DNA from: Hymenobacter sp. ISL-91
Lineage (GTDB): Bacteria > Bacteroidota > Bacteroidia > Cytophagales > Hymenobacteraceae
Assembly (NCBI RefSeq): GCF_018613725.1
Contig: NZ_JAGGPS010000022.1
Location: 1-64,000, forward strand
DNA length: 64,000 nucleotides
Reading direction: 5' to 3'
Position numbers and translations under genes: made by a program
Part shown: piece after piece, positions 35,815-42,678 of the stretch
Position numbering within the stretch: the stretch's first letter is position 1
How the letters are laid out: the number at the start of each line of letters is the position of its first letter
Notes under the pieces: generated by a model
The model's input: the letters and a program-made list of their open reading frames with translations, nothing else
What the model was told of the DNA's origin: nothing
Database searches by the model: none

Positions 35815-36954
35815 TTAGCCGATGGCCTGCTTGAGGTCGGCCAGCAGGTCGTCGATGTCCTCAATGCCCACGCTCAGGCGGATGAGCGAATCGGACAGGC
35901 CCGCCTTGCGGCGCTGCTCGGCCGGGATGCTGGCGTGCGTCATGCTGGCGGGGTGGCCTGAAAGGCTCTCGACGCCGCCCAGACTTTCGGCCAACGTGAA
36001 GAGCTCGAATTTTTCGAGCACCGCAACGGCATCGGCCTGCTTATCGCCTTTGAGCACAAACGACACCATACCACCGAAGTCACGCATCTGCCGGGCAGCT
36101 ACGGCGCGGTTGGGGTGGGTTGAGAGGCCGGGCCAATACACCTTCTCTACTTTCGGGTGCTGCTGCAGGTACTCGGCTACCTGGCGGCCGTTTTCGCAGT
36201 GGCGCTGCATGCGTACGTGCAGGGTTTTCAGGCCGCGCAGCACCAGGAAACAGTCCTGGGGGCCGGGCGTGCCGCCGCAGGAGTTCTGGTAGAACGCCAG
36301 CTTTTCGTTCAGCTCGGTGTCGTTCACAACCAGCGCGCCCATCACCGTATCGGAGTGGCCGCCCATGTACTTGGTGAGCGAGTACACCACGATATCGGCC
36401 CCCAGATCGAGCGGGTTCTGCAGGTACGGCGTCGAGAAAGTATTATCAACGGCCAGCAGGGCGCCGGCCTTTTTGGCCACGGCCGCAGCGGCTTCGATAT
36501 CGATGACGTTGAGCAGCGGGTTGCTGGGCGTTTCCACCCAAATCAGCTTTGTGCGCTCGGTTACGGCCGCCTCCACAGCGGCCATGTCGTGCATGGGCAC
36601 AAAGTGGAAGTTGATGCCGTAGGGCGCATACACCTTCGTGAAGAGCCGGTAGGAGCCGCCGTACAGGTCGTCGGTGCAGATAACTTCGTCGCCGGGCTGC
36701 AGCAGCTTCACCACGCAGTCGATGGCAGCCATACCCGAGGCAAACGCCAGGCCGTGCTGGCCGTTGTCGAGGGCGGCCAGCGCATCCTGCAGCTGGGTGC
36801 GGGTGGGGTTGTGGGTGCGCGAGTATTCGAAGCCCTTGTGCTGGCCGGGCGAAGTCTGAACGTAGGTAGAAGTCTGGTAGATGGGCGTCATGATGGCCCC
36901 GGTGGCGGGGTCGGGATGCACGCCGGCGTGAATAGCTTTGGTTCCGAATTTCAT
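35815..36954 (-). CDS. Cystathionine gamma-synthase / lyase family PLP enzyme
   Basis: A 379-residue enzyme of the Cys/Met metabolism PLP family. Landmarks are EYSRTHNPTRTQLQ, FASGMAAIDCV, the PLP-face segment WVETPSNPLLNVIDI, DNTFSTPYLQNPLDLGADIV and the PLP lysine in SLTKYMGGHSDTVMG (near residue 197). It catalyses gamma-replacement or gamma-elimination between O-acyl-homoserine, cysteine and cystathionine. Whether it is MetB- or CTH-like cannot be settled from sequence by eye. A perfect -7 element TACCTTTG lies 41 bases before its ATG. No other methionine gene is near. Confidence 0.9.
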   Translation of the reverse strand: MKFGTKAIHAGVHPDPATGAIMTPIYQTSTYVQTSPGQHKGFEYSRTHNPTRTQLQDALAALDNGQHGLAFASGMAAIDCVVKLLQPGDEVICTDDLYGGSYRLFTKVYAPYGINFHFVPMHDMAAVEAAVTERTKLIWVETPSNPLLNVIDIEAAAAVAKKAGALLAVDNTFSTPYLQNPLDLGADIVVYSLTKYMGGHSDTVMGALVVNDTELNEKLAFYQNSCGGTPGPQDCFLVLRGLKTLHVRMQRHCENGRQVAEYLQQHPKVEKVYWPGLSTHPNRAVAARQMRDFGGMVSFVLKGDKQADAVAVLEKFELFTLAESLGGVESLSGHPASMTHASIPAEQRRKAGLSDSLIRLSVGIEDIDDLLADLKQAIG

Positions 36955-36994
36955 GCAGCAGAGAGCGGTAACAGGTGAAAAATCAGTTGCCCGG

Positions 36995-37002
36995 CAAAGG
37001 TA
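36995..37002 (-). promoter_or_regulatory. Promoter -7 element of the cystathionine enzyme gene
   Basis: TACCTTTG on the minus strand, exact TAnnTTTG match, 40 bases before the ATG at 36954. Confidence 0.55.
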
Positions 37003-37125
37003 CGCACTCCTTGGCCGGAGTGTGTTTTGGCCCGGGCTGCGGGGCAGGTTCCGGCCGTTGGCGCCTTTCTTACGTTCTTAGCGGCAGACCGGCTCCGTAG
37101 CGCCGGCCGCTGTTTGCTGCTCCTT

Positions 37126-37836
37126 ATGTCGTTCCTGAAAACCCTCTTTCGCCAGAACAAATCCACGCTTACCGCCCTGGTGCTGCTCACGGTACTGCCC
37201 CTAATCGGCGACAGCGTGCTAACCTGGACTTTGCACGAAAACCAGCACTGGCTTCAAAACCCTAGTCTGGGCCTCATGCTGCTCTACTTTATAGTGGTAG
37301 CCGCCACCATGACGCTCTCACTCACCCACACTACCGTGGTGGTGCTCATTACCGCTTTTTTCTTCGGCTGGAAGGGCTTTCCGGGCATGTTGCTGACGTA
37401 TATGCTGGCCGCCTACGGGGGGTACCTCATCGCCCAAAGCCTCGATAAGGGCAAACTCATCCGGCTGCTGGAGCAGTTTCCGAAGGCCCACGCGGTAATG
37501 GGCGAAATGCGGGCCGACAGCTGGCGGCTCGTGCTGCTTACCCGCCTCTCGCCGGTGCTGCCCTTTGCCATGATTACGTTTATTCTGACCGTAATGGGCG
37601 TGCCGAAGCGGCAATTCCTGACGGCCTCGGTTATTGGGATGCTGCCACGTACGCTGTTTTTTTACTGGCTCGGTACCAAGGCCCAAGACGTACTGCTACT
37701 CATCCAGAGCCCCGACACCGGCACGGCCGGCAAGGTGCTGGTAGCCGTACTGCTGGCTGTATCGGCTTTCGGGCTGTACTTTGTGTTTACCCGGGCGCTG
37801 AAGCGCAGTTTGAAGCAAGGCGAAGCGTCAGAATAA
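37126..37836 (+). CDS. TVP38/TMEM64 (SNARE-associated Golgi / DedA-like) membrane protein
   Basis: A 236-residue membrane protein with five to six spans. It has the family core LLGLMLLYFIVVAATMTLSL-like helix pair and the conserved segment LVLLTRLSPVLPFAMITFIL, with the Arg and Pro typical of VTT-domain scramblase-like proteins. ATG at 37126 follows a non-conserved open stretch. Bacterial DedA/TVP38 relatives move undecaprenyl phosphate or phospholipids and support membrane energetics; the cargo here is unknown. It is a single gene just before tRNA-Arg. Confidence 0.85.
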   Translation: MSFLKTLFRQNKSTLTALVLLTVLPLIGDSVLTWTLHENQHWLQNPSLGLMLLYFIVVAATMTLSLTHTTVVVLITAFFFGWKGFPGMLLTYMLAAYGGYLIAQSLDKGKLIRLLEQFPKAHAVMGEMRADSWRLVLLTRLSPVLPFAMITFILTVMGVPKRQFLTASVIGMLPRTLFFYWLGTKAQDVLLLIQSPDTGTAGKVLVAVLLAVSAFGLYFVFTRALKRSLKQGEASE

Positions 37837-37897
37837 AAAAAATCCGACTGTCATTCAGCTGTTTGCAGGCTGGCAGCACACTTTTTTTGCCTCCCGG

Positions 37898-37930
37898 TTT
37901 GCGCCGCCCGGTTTTTAGCTGCTATCTTTG
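37898..37930 (+). promoter_or_regulatory. Promoter of tRNA-Arg
   Basis: TTTG at 37898-37901, 21 bases of spacer, then TATCTTTG at 37923-37930. This fits the Bacteroidota -33/-7 promoter well and lies 41 bases before the mature tRNA. Confidence 0.8.
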
Positions 37931-37971
37931 CACAACCAAAACGGATAAACGCATCCGCACAACGGTAAAAG

Positions 37972-38048
37972 GGTTGCGTAGCTCAACTGGATAGAGCATC
38001 TGACTACGAATCAGAAGGTTTAAGGTTCGACTCCTTACGTGACCACCA
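37972..38048 (+). tRNA. tRNA-Arg (anticodon ACG)
   Basis: A 77-base tRNA with CCA encoded. Acceptor arms GGTTGCG and CGTGACC (two G-U pairs), D stem GCTC/GAGC, anticodon stem TCTGA/TCAGA with loop CTACGAA (anticodon ACG, read ICG after deamination), T stem TAAGG/CCTTA with TTCGACT loop, discriminator A then CCA. It decodes CGU, CGC and CGA. Followed by a strong terminator. Confidence 0.95.
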
Positions 38049-38082
38049 AAAAGCCCCTCAGCATTGCGCTGCGGGGCTTTTT
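38048..38082 (+). terminator. Intrinsic terminator of tRNA-Arg
   Basis: Arms AAAAAGCCCC and GGGGCTTTTT separated by TCAGCATTGCGCTGC, starting at the end of the tRNA CCA. Confidence 0.85.
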
Positions 38083-38216
38083 ACTTTTCCGGGGGACGGT
38101 TTAGGGGACAGTCCGGAGTTATTTCCTTTCTGACCTCGCATCAGGAGCAACTTGCCCGTACCGAAGTGTGCCGGACGTGTATTTTTGTTTCACCCGCCGG
38201 GAAGTAGTTGCTAGCT

Positions 38217-38280
38217 CCTACCTACGGGCAAAGCCCCGCGCCTCTCGACCGAAGAACGCGGGGCTTTGCCCGTAGGTAGG
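38217..38280. repeat. 24-bp perfect palindrome
   Basis: Arms CCTACCTACGGGCAAAGCCC plus CGCG (38217-38240) and their exact complement (38257-38280), loop of 16 bases (CCTCTCGACCGAAGAA). It is in a gene-free area between tRNA-Arg and a small minus-strand gene. There is no T run, so it is not a normal terminator. The GGGGCTTTGCCCGTAGG style resembles the GTAGGGGCGGGGCTT repeat at 120 and 58498. Confidence 0.85.
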
Positions 38281-38360
38281 AACATATTTAGAACGCTGAC
38301 ATTTTAAACCACCGTTTGGCTAAACAGAACCGACTTTGGCCACGGTGCCCACTTGCCTCT

Positions 38361-38654
38361 CTACACGAAGTCGTTCCAAGGCTGCGCTTCCTCCCCGTCG
38401 ATAAACACTTGCGGAAGGTCCAACCACCCCTCGACAAAAACTTGTACGTCGCCATCGGCCCACACCTGCAAGTGGTAGTATCCATGGGCCAGCACGGGTT
38501 GCCGTAGTTCCAGTTCCTGGCCCTTGCGCAGGTAATACACCTCAGCCCACGGTTCGAGTTGGACCGCCAGTTTATCGCGGTCCGGATTGGTTAACTTAAA
38601 TAGGTGCATGCCGCGAAAGTAACCAAGACGGATGTGGTACCCCACGAAATCCAA
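38361..38654 (-). CDS. Small hypothetical protein
   Basis: A 97-residue protein of unknown family with aromatic, beta-rich composition (YHIRLGYFRGMHLFKLTNPD; HGYYHLQVWADGDVQVFVEG). It has no signal peptide or span and would be a small cytosolic beta protein. Its composition is more A/T-rich than most genes here, like that of the next gene upstream, and it lies beside a tRNA and a palindrome. It could be a fragment of a larger domain; the confidence that it is a true gene is moderate. Confidence 0.45.
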   Translation of the reverse strand: MDFVGYHIRLGYFRGMHLFKLTNPDRDKLAVQLEPWAEVYYLRKGQELELRQPVLAHGYYHLQVWADGDVQVFVEGWLDLPQVFIDGEEAQPWNDFV

Positions 38655-38730
38655 AGGTGCGCTCCTTTGACCGGACTGCGTGTGTTTACCTTCGGACCCT
38701 TTTGCTAAACTATAGGAATCGTATCTGGCA

Positions 38731-39303
38731 CTAGCGCGACTTTGCCGAGTGTTTTGCCTTTATAGGGATGCTATTGACTCTGAATCCGTTCTCAAAGCAA
38801 CAGGCTATTGCGCGGCGCATAGAGTCTACTATGTAGTCGGTTTGATTCGTGAAATCAGTAAAATGTACCGGCAGGGGTTTAATGTATTTATCTTCATTGG
38901 GATGTACACCAAGTCGTATATGCTGCTTCGGGTCAACGCCCCAGGGAACAATATCGCGGGTGGGGATAGGAATATGAATAATTAGAAGCTTTTGCTTCTC
39001 CTGTATGTAAGAAGGCATGCTGGCAGCGACACCAATTGCGGGTCTGTTGCCATAGATGGCATGGAAAAGGACTTCCCAATCGGCCAGCGAGTCTATCGCA
39101 AATTCTTGAAGTAGGATGTCTGCTTCTGCTTTAAGCAAAGCCATGATAGCGTTATCATCGAAGTCATGATTAGGGAAATTGATCACATAAGATGAAGCTA
39201 CTACTCTTGAAGTCATACGGAATTTGGAACGTTGCTCCCTACAAGGTAGCCCTTCGTGTAAGGTAGTAGATACACGGTATGGTGGTAATTTTTGCTTATT
39301 CAT
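38731..39303 (-). CDS. Hypothetical protein, possibly Imm9-like immunity protein
   Basis: A 190-residue soluble protein in AT-richer DNA than its surroundings. The C-terminal part reads LPVHFTDFTNQTDYIVDSMR and RAIACCFENGFRVNSIPIK, which resembles from memory the end of Imm9-type immunity proteins of polymorphic toxin systems; I could not verify it. The N-terminal half has alternating strands and a helix (AIMALLKAEADILLQEFAID). No toxin gene is adjacent, so if it is an immunity gene it is an orphan. Base composition and position near tRNA-Arg hint at acquisition. Confidence 0.6.
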   Translation of the reverse strand: MNKQKLPPYRVSTTLHEGLPCREQRSKFRMTSRVVASSYVINFPNHDFDDNAIMALLKAEADILLQEFAIDSLADWEVLFHAIYGNRPAIGVAASMPSYIQEKQKLLIIHIPIPTRDIVPWGVDPKQHIRLGVHPNEDKYIKPLPVHFTDFTNQTDYIVDSMRRAIACCFENGFRVNSIPIKAKHSAKSR

Positions 39304-39506
39304 GCCATCCGCTTCCCGAAACCCTCGATTTCTTGAACCACCTTTAATGTGCCTTTATCAGGTGTCAGCAAGCTACTGTAGTATCTGGTGAGTTTAAGAA
39401 ACTCGTCTACGATTCAAAGTTTACGAAATGCCCCTAAGCGATGAGTTTCGTAAACGGCCCAACACCCCGTTTTTTGCCTTCTCATCAAAGCTTTCCGGGC
39501 ACGGGG

Positions 39507-39595
39507 TATCTTTGTTCTGGTTCGAAAGCTATAGTTATTAACTCTGTCAAACAGCAAAAGCCCCACGTTCCTCAATCGAGAGCGGGGGCTTTTTT
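39507..39595 (+). ncRNA. Candidate small RNA with promoter and terminator, no ORF
   Basis: TATCTTTG at 39507-39514, an exact -7 match and the same octamer as the tRNA-Arg promoter, is followed after about 45 bases by a terminator at 39557-39595 (AAAAGCCCC ... GGGGGCTTTTTT). The transcript would be about 70 bases. It has no meaningful open frame, and a GGTTCGAAAGC that looks like a T loop does not fold into a tRNA. It could be a small RNA or the remnant of a deleted tRNA locus. Confidence 0.4.
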
Positions 39596-39684
39596 ATTGC
39601 TATAAGCTTACCAAAACACATCCTATACTGTCAGACAGTGCTCGTTTATGCGGGTATTGTCTGGCAGCGGCTGATTCTCATAAT

Positions 39685-40521
39685 TTACCCAATGGTATAG
39701 GCCGATTGGGTGGCATCCTTGGGCACCCGCTCATCGAGCATGGTTTTGCCTACCAAGTACACGGCTACCGACAACCCCACTTTATTGATAACATCGGCAA
39801 TGGAGAAGCTGATGTGTATCCAGTTCATATTGATGGCCATTGTTGACAGCACGTAGCCCACCGGGTATACTCCCCAGGTGGTTACGGTGCTCAGAGCCCC
39901 CAGCTTAAAAGCCCGGCGTTCTACCACCGTAATCTGGCCTTTGAACCGGTTCCAGAGCCGCCAGAGCACGAAGGGCACCACCAAGTAAGCAGCCGTGGAA
40001 ATGGCGCCCCAAAACAGCTTGGGGCCAGCCACAATGTGGCCGTTTGCGTCGAGCTGCTGCTCACCGATATACCCGGTCAATATCATTAGAAAGTCGGCCA
40101 GCAACAGCGCAGCCAGCGAGCCTTTGGCCTTCGCCGGATCTACGCGCAACAGCAGCACCATAGTCAGTAGCATGATGGGCGTGGTAATCGACCAGCTGAT
40201 GTAGCGGTATTGACCGATGGCGTTGTAGCTGGTCCGGATGAGTTCCTGCTGCTCGGCTGCGGTACCCAGGCGGGCCAGGTCGGTTAGCATATGCTGGTAG
40301 TAATTCTGGATGAAGTAGTATGAAAGGGCTGCAATACCCGCTACTACTGCCCCCATTGTGCGGGTGAGGCGGTGCTCGGGTACTGTGAGGCCATTGGAAA
40401 TAACAGAGAAAAGGAAGTTGCCTAAAAAGGCGTACATCGAGGCGAGCAGAAAGAAATATGTCAGCATCGACACCATGTCTATGCGGGCGGCGGTGGGGAC
40501 GAACAGGTCGGAGAGTTGCAT
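39685..40521 (-). CDS. Microbial (type 1) rhodopsin with unusual S-T-T motif
   Basis: A 278-residue seven-helix retinal protein. Helix G has the retinal lysine, K247, in ADVINKVGL, with D243 four residues before it as in bacteriorhodopsin (D212/K216). Helix F keeps W216, Y219 and P220 (TTWGVYPVG). Helix C is RYISWSITTPIMLLT: R106 equals R82, but S109 replaces the proton-accepting D85, T113 equals T89, and T120 replaces the donor D96. Without both carboxylates it cannot pump protons outward in the usual way. An anion pump, an inward pump or a sensor is possible. No retinal-forming oxygenase gene and no transducer are nearby. Confidence 0.88.
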   Translation of the reverse strand: MQLSDLFVPTAARIDMVSMLTYFFLLASMYAFLGNFLFSVISNGLTVPEHRLTRTMGAVVAGIAALSYYFIQNYYQHMLTDLARLGTAAEQQELIRTSYNAIGQYRYISWSITTPIMLLTMVLLLRVDPAKAKGSLAALLLADFLMILTGYIGEQQLDANGHIVAGPKLFWGAISTAAYLVVPFVLWRLWNRFKGQITVVERRAFKLGALSTVTTWGVYPVGYVLSTMAINMNWIHISFSIADVINKVGLSVAVYLVGKTMLDERVPKDATQSAYTIG

Positions 40522-40759
40522 AGAAGAAGGCGTTGGCAGGGAGGATAAGAGAGTTATGAAAAAAACGGGTAGCCGTCGACTACCATCGTTACAGAAAGCA
40601 AATGCGGGGCAGGCAGGTTTGCGCGTATTTAGACGCCCGAAAAGGGGCTGAAAGCGGGGCAGAGTGCACGGCTAGAACAACGTGTACCCGGCTGATGCCG
40701 TTGCGGTTGCAGTGCTCATCCGGCGTCTGCTGGCCGCCGGCTGGGCGAAACAAGCTTTA

Positions 40760-40777
40760 GGTTTTCTTTTGAAAACC
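40760..40777. other. Short hairpin GGTTTTC/GAAAACC
   Basis: A 7-bp stem with TTTT loop in the divergent gap upstream of the rhodopsin gene. It may be a weak terminator-like or regulatory structure; no run of T follows. Confidence 0.3.
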
Positions 40778-40790
40778 AATTACTTACTAT

Positions 40791-40834
40791 AAATAAGCAC
40801 TTATTTTATAGAATGATATTATTTTGACATTCTA
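40791..40834. promoter_or_regulatory. Pair of operator-like palindromes
   Basis: Two symmetric sites in an AT-rich tract between the rhodopsin and ferredoxin reductase genes: AAATAAG-CA-CTTATTT (40791-40806) and TAGAATG-N12-CATTCTA (40809-40834). They look like binding sites of dimeric regulators. Which gene they control is not clear; the rhodopsin start is about 270 bases away and the reductase promoter about 135 bases. Confidence 0.35.
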
Positions 40835-40945
40835 ATAATTATCGTCTCAATCCCGATAACTTCCTGTATATCATCGGTGGTAACAGCCATTTGCCACTAT
40901 AGGGCCATAAGCCCCTGCTGAAAAAGCCTATCCTTCGGTTATTGG

Positions 40946-40976
40946 TTGGGCCAGGCGGTTTGGCTACGTATCTTTG
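40946..40976 (+). promoter_or_regulatory. Promoter of the ferredoxin reductase gene
   Basis: TTG at 40946-40948, 20-base spacer, TATCTTTG at 40969-40976, an exact -33/-7 match. It leaves a leader of about 115 bases before the ATG at 41095. Confidence 0.7.
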
Positions 40977-41094
40977 CGCCCGCATAACCTTTGTGGTCTT
41001 GACTGATTGCATTTTTCGGCCAACGATTTAGCCGGTTTCGTTGTTGTGCGCATGGCCCGTTGCGGGCCTTAATGGTTCGTCTTTCGCTCATTCC

Positions 41095-42123
41095 ATGACC
41101 AATACTAGCACCAATTCGATTTCGACCGATATCTGCATTATCGGGGCCGGCCCGGTGGGGCTGTTTGCCGTATTTGAGGCCGGGCTGCTGAAGCTCCGCT
41201 GCCACGTAGTGGATGCCCTGCCACAGGTAGGCGGGCAGCTGTCAGAAATCTACCCCAAGAAGCCGATCTACGACATTCCCGGGTTTCCCGAAATTCTGGC
41301 CGGCGACCTGGTAACCAATCTGATGCGCCAGATTGAGCCCTTCCATCCCACCTTCACGCTCGGCGAGCGGGTGGAACAATTCCGCAAGCTCGACGACGGC
41401 TCATTTGAGCTCGTAACCACCGATGGCACCCAAATCAACTGTAAGGCTGTGGCCATTGCCGGCGGCCTCGGCTCGTTTGAGCCCCGCAAGCCCGCCATTG
41501 AAGACCTGACCACTTTCGAAAACGGCAAGGGCGTGCATTATATGGTGCGCGACCCCGAAACGTTCCGCGACCAGCGCCTGGTAATTGCCGGCGGCGGCGA
41601 CTCGGCCCTCGACTGGACCATATTCTTGGCCAACGTGGCCAAAGAGGTGACGCTGGTACACCGCGGCACCACGTTCCGCGGGGCCGCCGACTCGGCCGAG
41701 AAGGTGCAGAAGCTGCATGAGGCCGGCAAGGTGAAGCTGGTGCTCAGCAGCAACGTAACCCACGTACACGGCAACGGCCGCCTCAACGGCGTAACCATTA
41801 CGGCCAACGGCGGCGAGGCCCAGCAGGTCGAGGTTGATTCGTTTATTCCGCTGTTCGGCCTTACGCCCAAGCTCGGCCCGATTGGCGAGTGGGGCCTGGG
41901 CATCGACGACAACGCGGTGGAAGTGAACACCGTGGACTACTCGACTTCCGTGCCCGGCATTTATGCTATCGGCGACATCAATACTTACCCCGGCAAGCTG
42001 AAACTGATTTTGTGCGGCTTCCACGAGGCGGCCCTTATGTGCCAGGGCGCCTTTAAGTACATTTACCCCGACAAAAAATACACCCTCAAGTACACGACCG
42101 TGAACGGGGTACCTACTCTTTAG
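41095..42123 (+). CDS. Ferredoxin-NADP+ reductase, thioredoxin reductase-like type
   Basis: A 342-residue flavoprotein. It has the FAD dinucleotide fold ICIIGAGPVGLFAVFEAGLL, then the NADP fold RLVIAGGGDSALDWTIFLAN, and the FAD-binding C-terminal segment YAIGDINTYPGKLKLILCGF. There is no CxxC redox pair as in thioredoxin reductase, which is the mark of the YumC-type ferredoxin reductases. A [2Fe-2S] ferredoxin gene follows 100 bases on, its likely electron partner. ATG at 41095 was chosen because the FAD motif then starts near residue 12. It passes electrons between NADPH and ferredoxin. Confidence 0.93.
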   Translation: MTNTSTNSISTDICIIGAGPVGLFAVFEAGLLKLRCHVVDALPQVGGQLSEIYPKKPIYDIPGFPEILAGDLVTNLMRQIEPFHPTFTLGERVEQFRKLDDGSFELVTTDGTQINCKAVAIAGGLGSFEPRKPAIEDLTTFENGKGVHYMVRDPETFRDQRLVIAGGGDSALDWTIFLANVAKEVTLVHRGTTFRGAADSAEKVQKLHEAGKVKLVLSSNVTHVHGNGRLNGVTITANGGEAQQVEVDSFIPLFGLTPKLGPIGEWGLGIDDNAVEVNTVDYSTSVPGIYAIGDINTYPGKLKLILCGFHEAALMCQGAFKYIYPDKKYTLKYTTVNGVPTL

Positions 42124-42126
42124 AAA

Positions 42127-42222
42127 ATAGCCGCAAGCTACAAGCCCCAAGCTGCAAGTAGGTTCGACCAAATTCGGACTTCTGCGGCTTGAAGCTTGAA
42201 GCTTGAAGCTTGAAGCTTACAA
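42127..42222. repeat. AAGCTT-rich inverted repeat, copy 2
   Basis: Left units GCAAGCTACAAGCCCCAAGC and right units GCTTGAAGCTT repeated four times (about 42187-42219), with a 30-base spacer. Same family as 30060-30190. It fills the whole space between the reductase stop and the ferredoxin ATG (42224). Confidence 0.75.
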
Positions 42223-42223
42223 C

Positions 42224-42550
42224 ATGACTGACGAAGTACGGGTGTACGTGGAGGAAGCTCCCGGCCACCGCCGCGAAATAGTGGGCCCCACCGATATGGG
42301 GCTGAGTTTGATGGAGCTGATGAAGGCCGATGGCTACGACATTCAGGCCACCTGCGGCGGAATGGCGCTGTGCGGTACCTGCCACGTAGAGGTGCTGGCC
42401 GGCCCCGAACTGCCCGAGCCTTCCGATGATGAGTTGGCCATGCTCGAAAGCTTGCCCATCATGACGCAGGGTAGCCGCCTCTCGTGCCAGATTCGCCTTA
42501 ACCCGCGGATGGACGGGCTGGTGGTGCGCCTGATGCCCCAAGAGTCGTAA
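42224..42550 (+). CDS. [2Fe-2S] ferredoxin, adrenodoxin type
   Basis: A 108-residue electron carrier. The cluster ligands are CGGMALCGTC (C-x5-C-x2-C) and a fourth Cys in LSCQIRL, the vertebrate/adrenodoxin arrangement. It sits just after the ferredoxin reductase gene and probably shares its transcript, unless the repeat between them blocks it; no separate promoter octamer was found. It could supply electrons to cytochrome P450s, iron-sulfur assembly or the desaturase seen at 2415; the last is speculation. The RBS region was displaced by the repeat, since the AAGCTT units end four bases before the ATG. Confidence 0.93.
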   Translation: MTDEVRVYVEEAPGHRREIVGPTDMGLSLMELMKADGYDIQATCGGMALCGTCHVEVLAGPELPEPSDDELAMLESLPIMTQGSRLSCQIRLNPRMDGLVVRLMPQES

Positions 42551-42564
42551 TATTCGTTGCCGTT

Positions 42565-42610
42565 ATCAAACAGAAAGCCGGCCCTTTGTGGGGCCGGCTT
42601 TCTGTTTGAT
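42565..42610 (+). terminator. Intrinsic terminator with 20-bp perfect stem
   Basis: Arms ATCAAACAGAAAGCCGGCCC (42565-42584) and exact complement (42591-42610), loop TTTGTG. It lies 15 bases after the ferredoxin stop. Confidence 0.8.
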
Positions 42611-42678
42611 AGCGCAATGCAACATCCTGGTGGGCGTTATGAGGAAACATCAGCATCGGCGCTTTCTATTGAATTACT

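Noticed and set aside
39515..39556. A possible tRNA around GGTTCGAAAGC
   Set aside because: No acceptor or anticodon stem can be formed; only the T-loop-like string is present.
37972..39700. A genomic island integrated at tRNA-Arg
   Set aside because: No integrase and no second copy of the tRNA 3' end were found in the window, though the two small genes are AT-richer.
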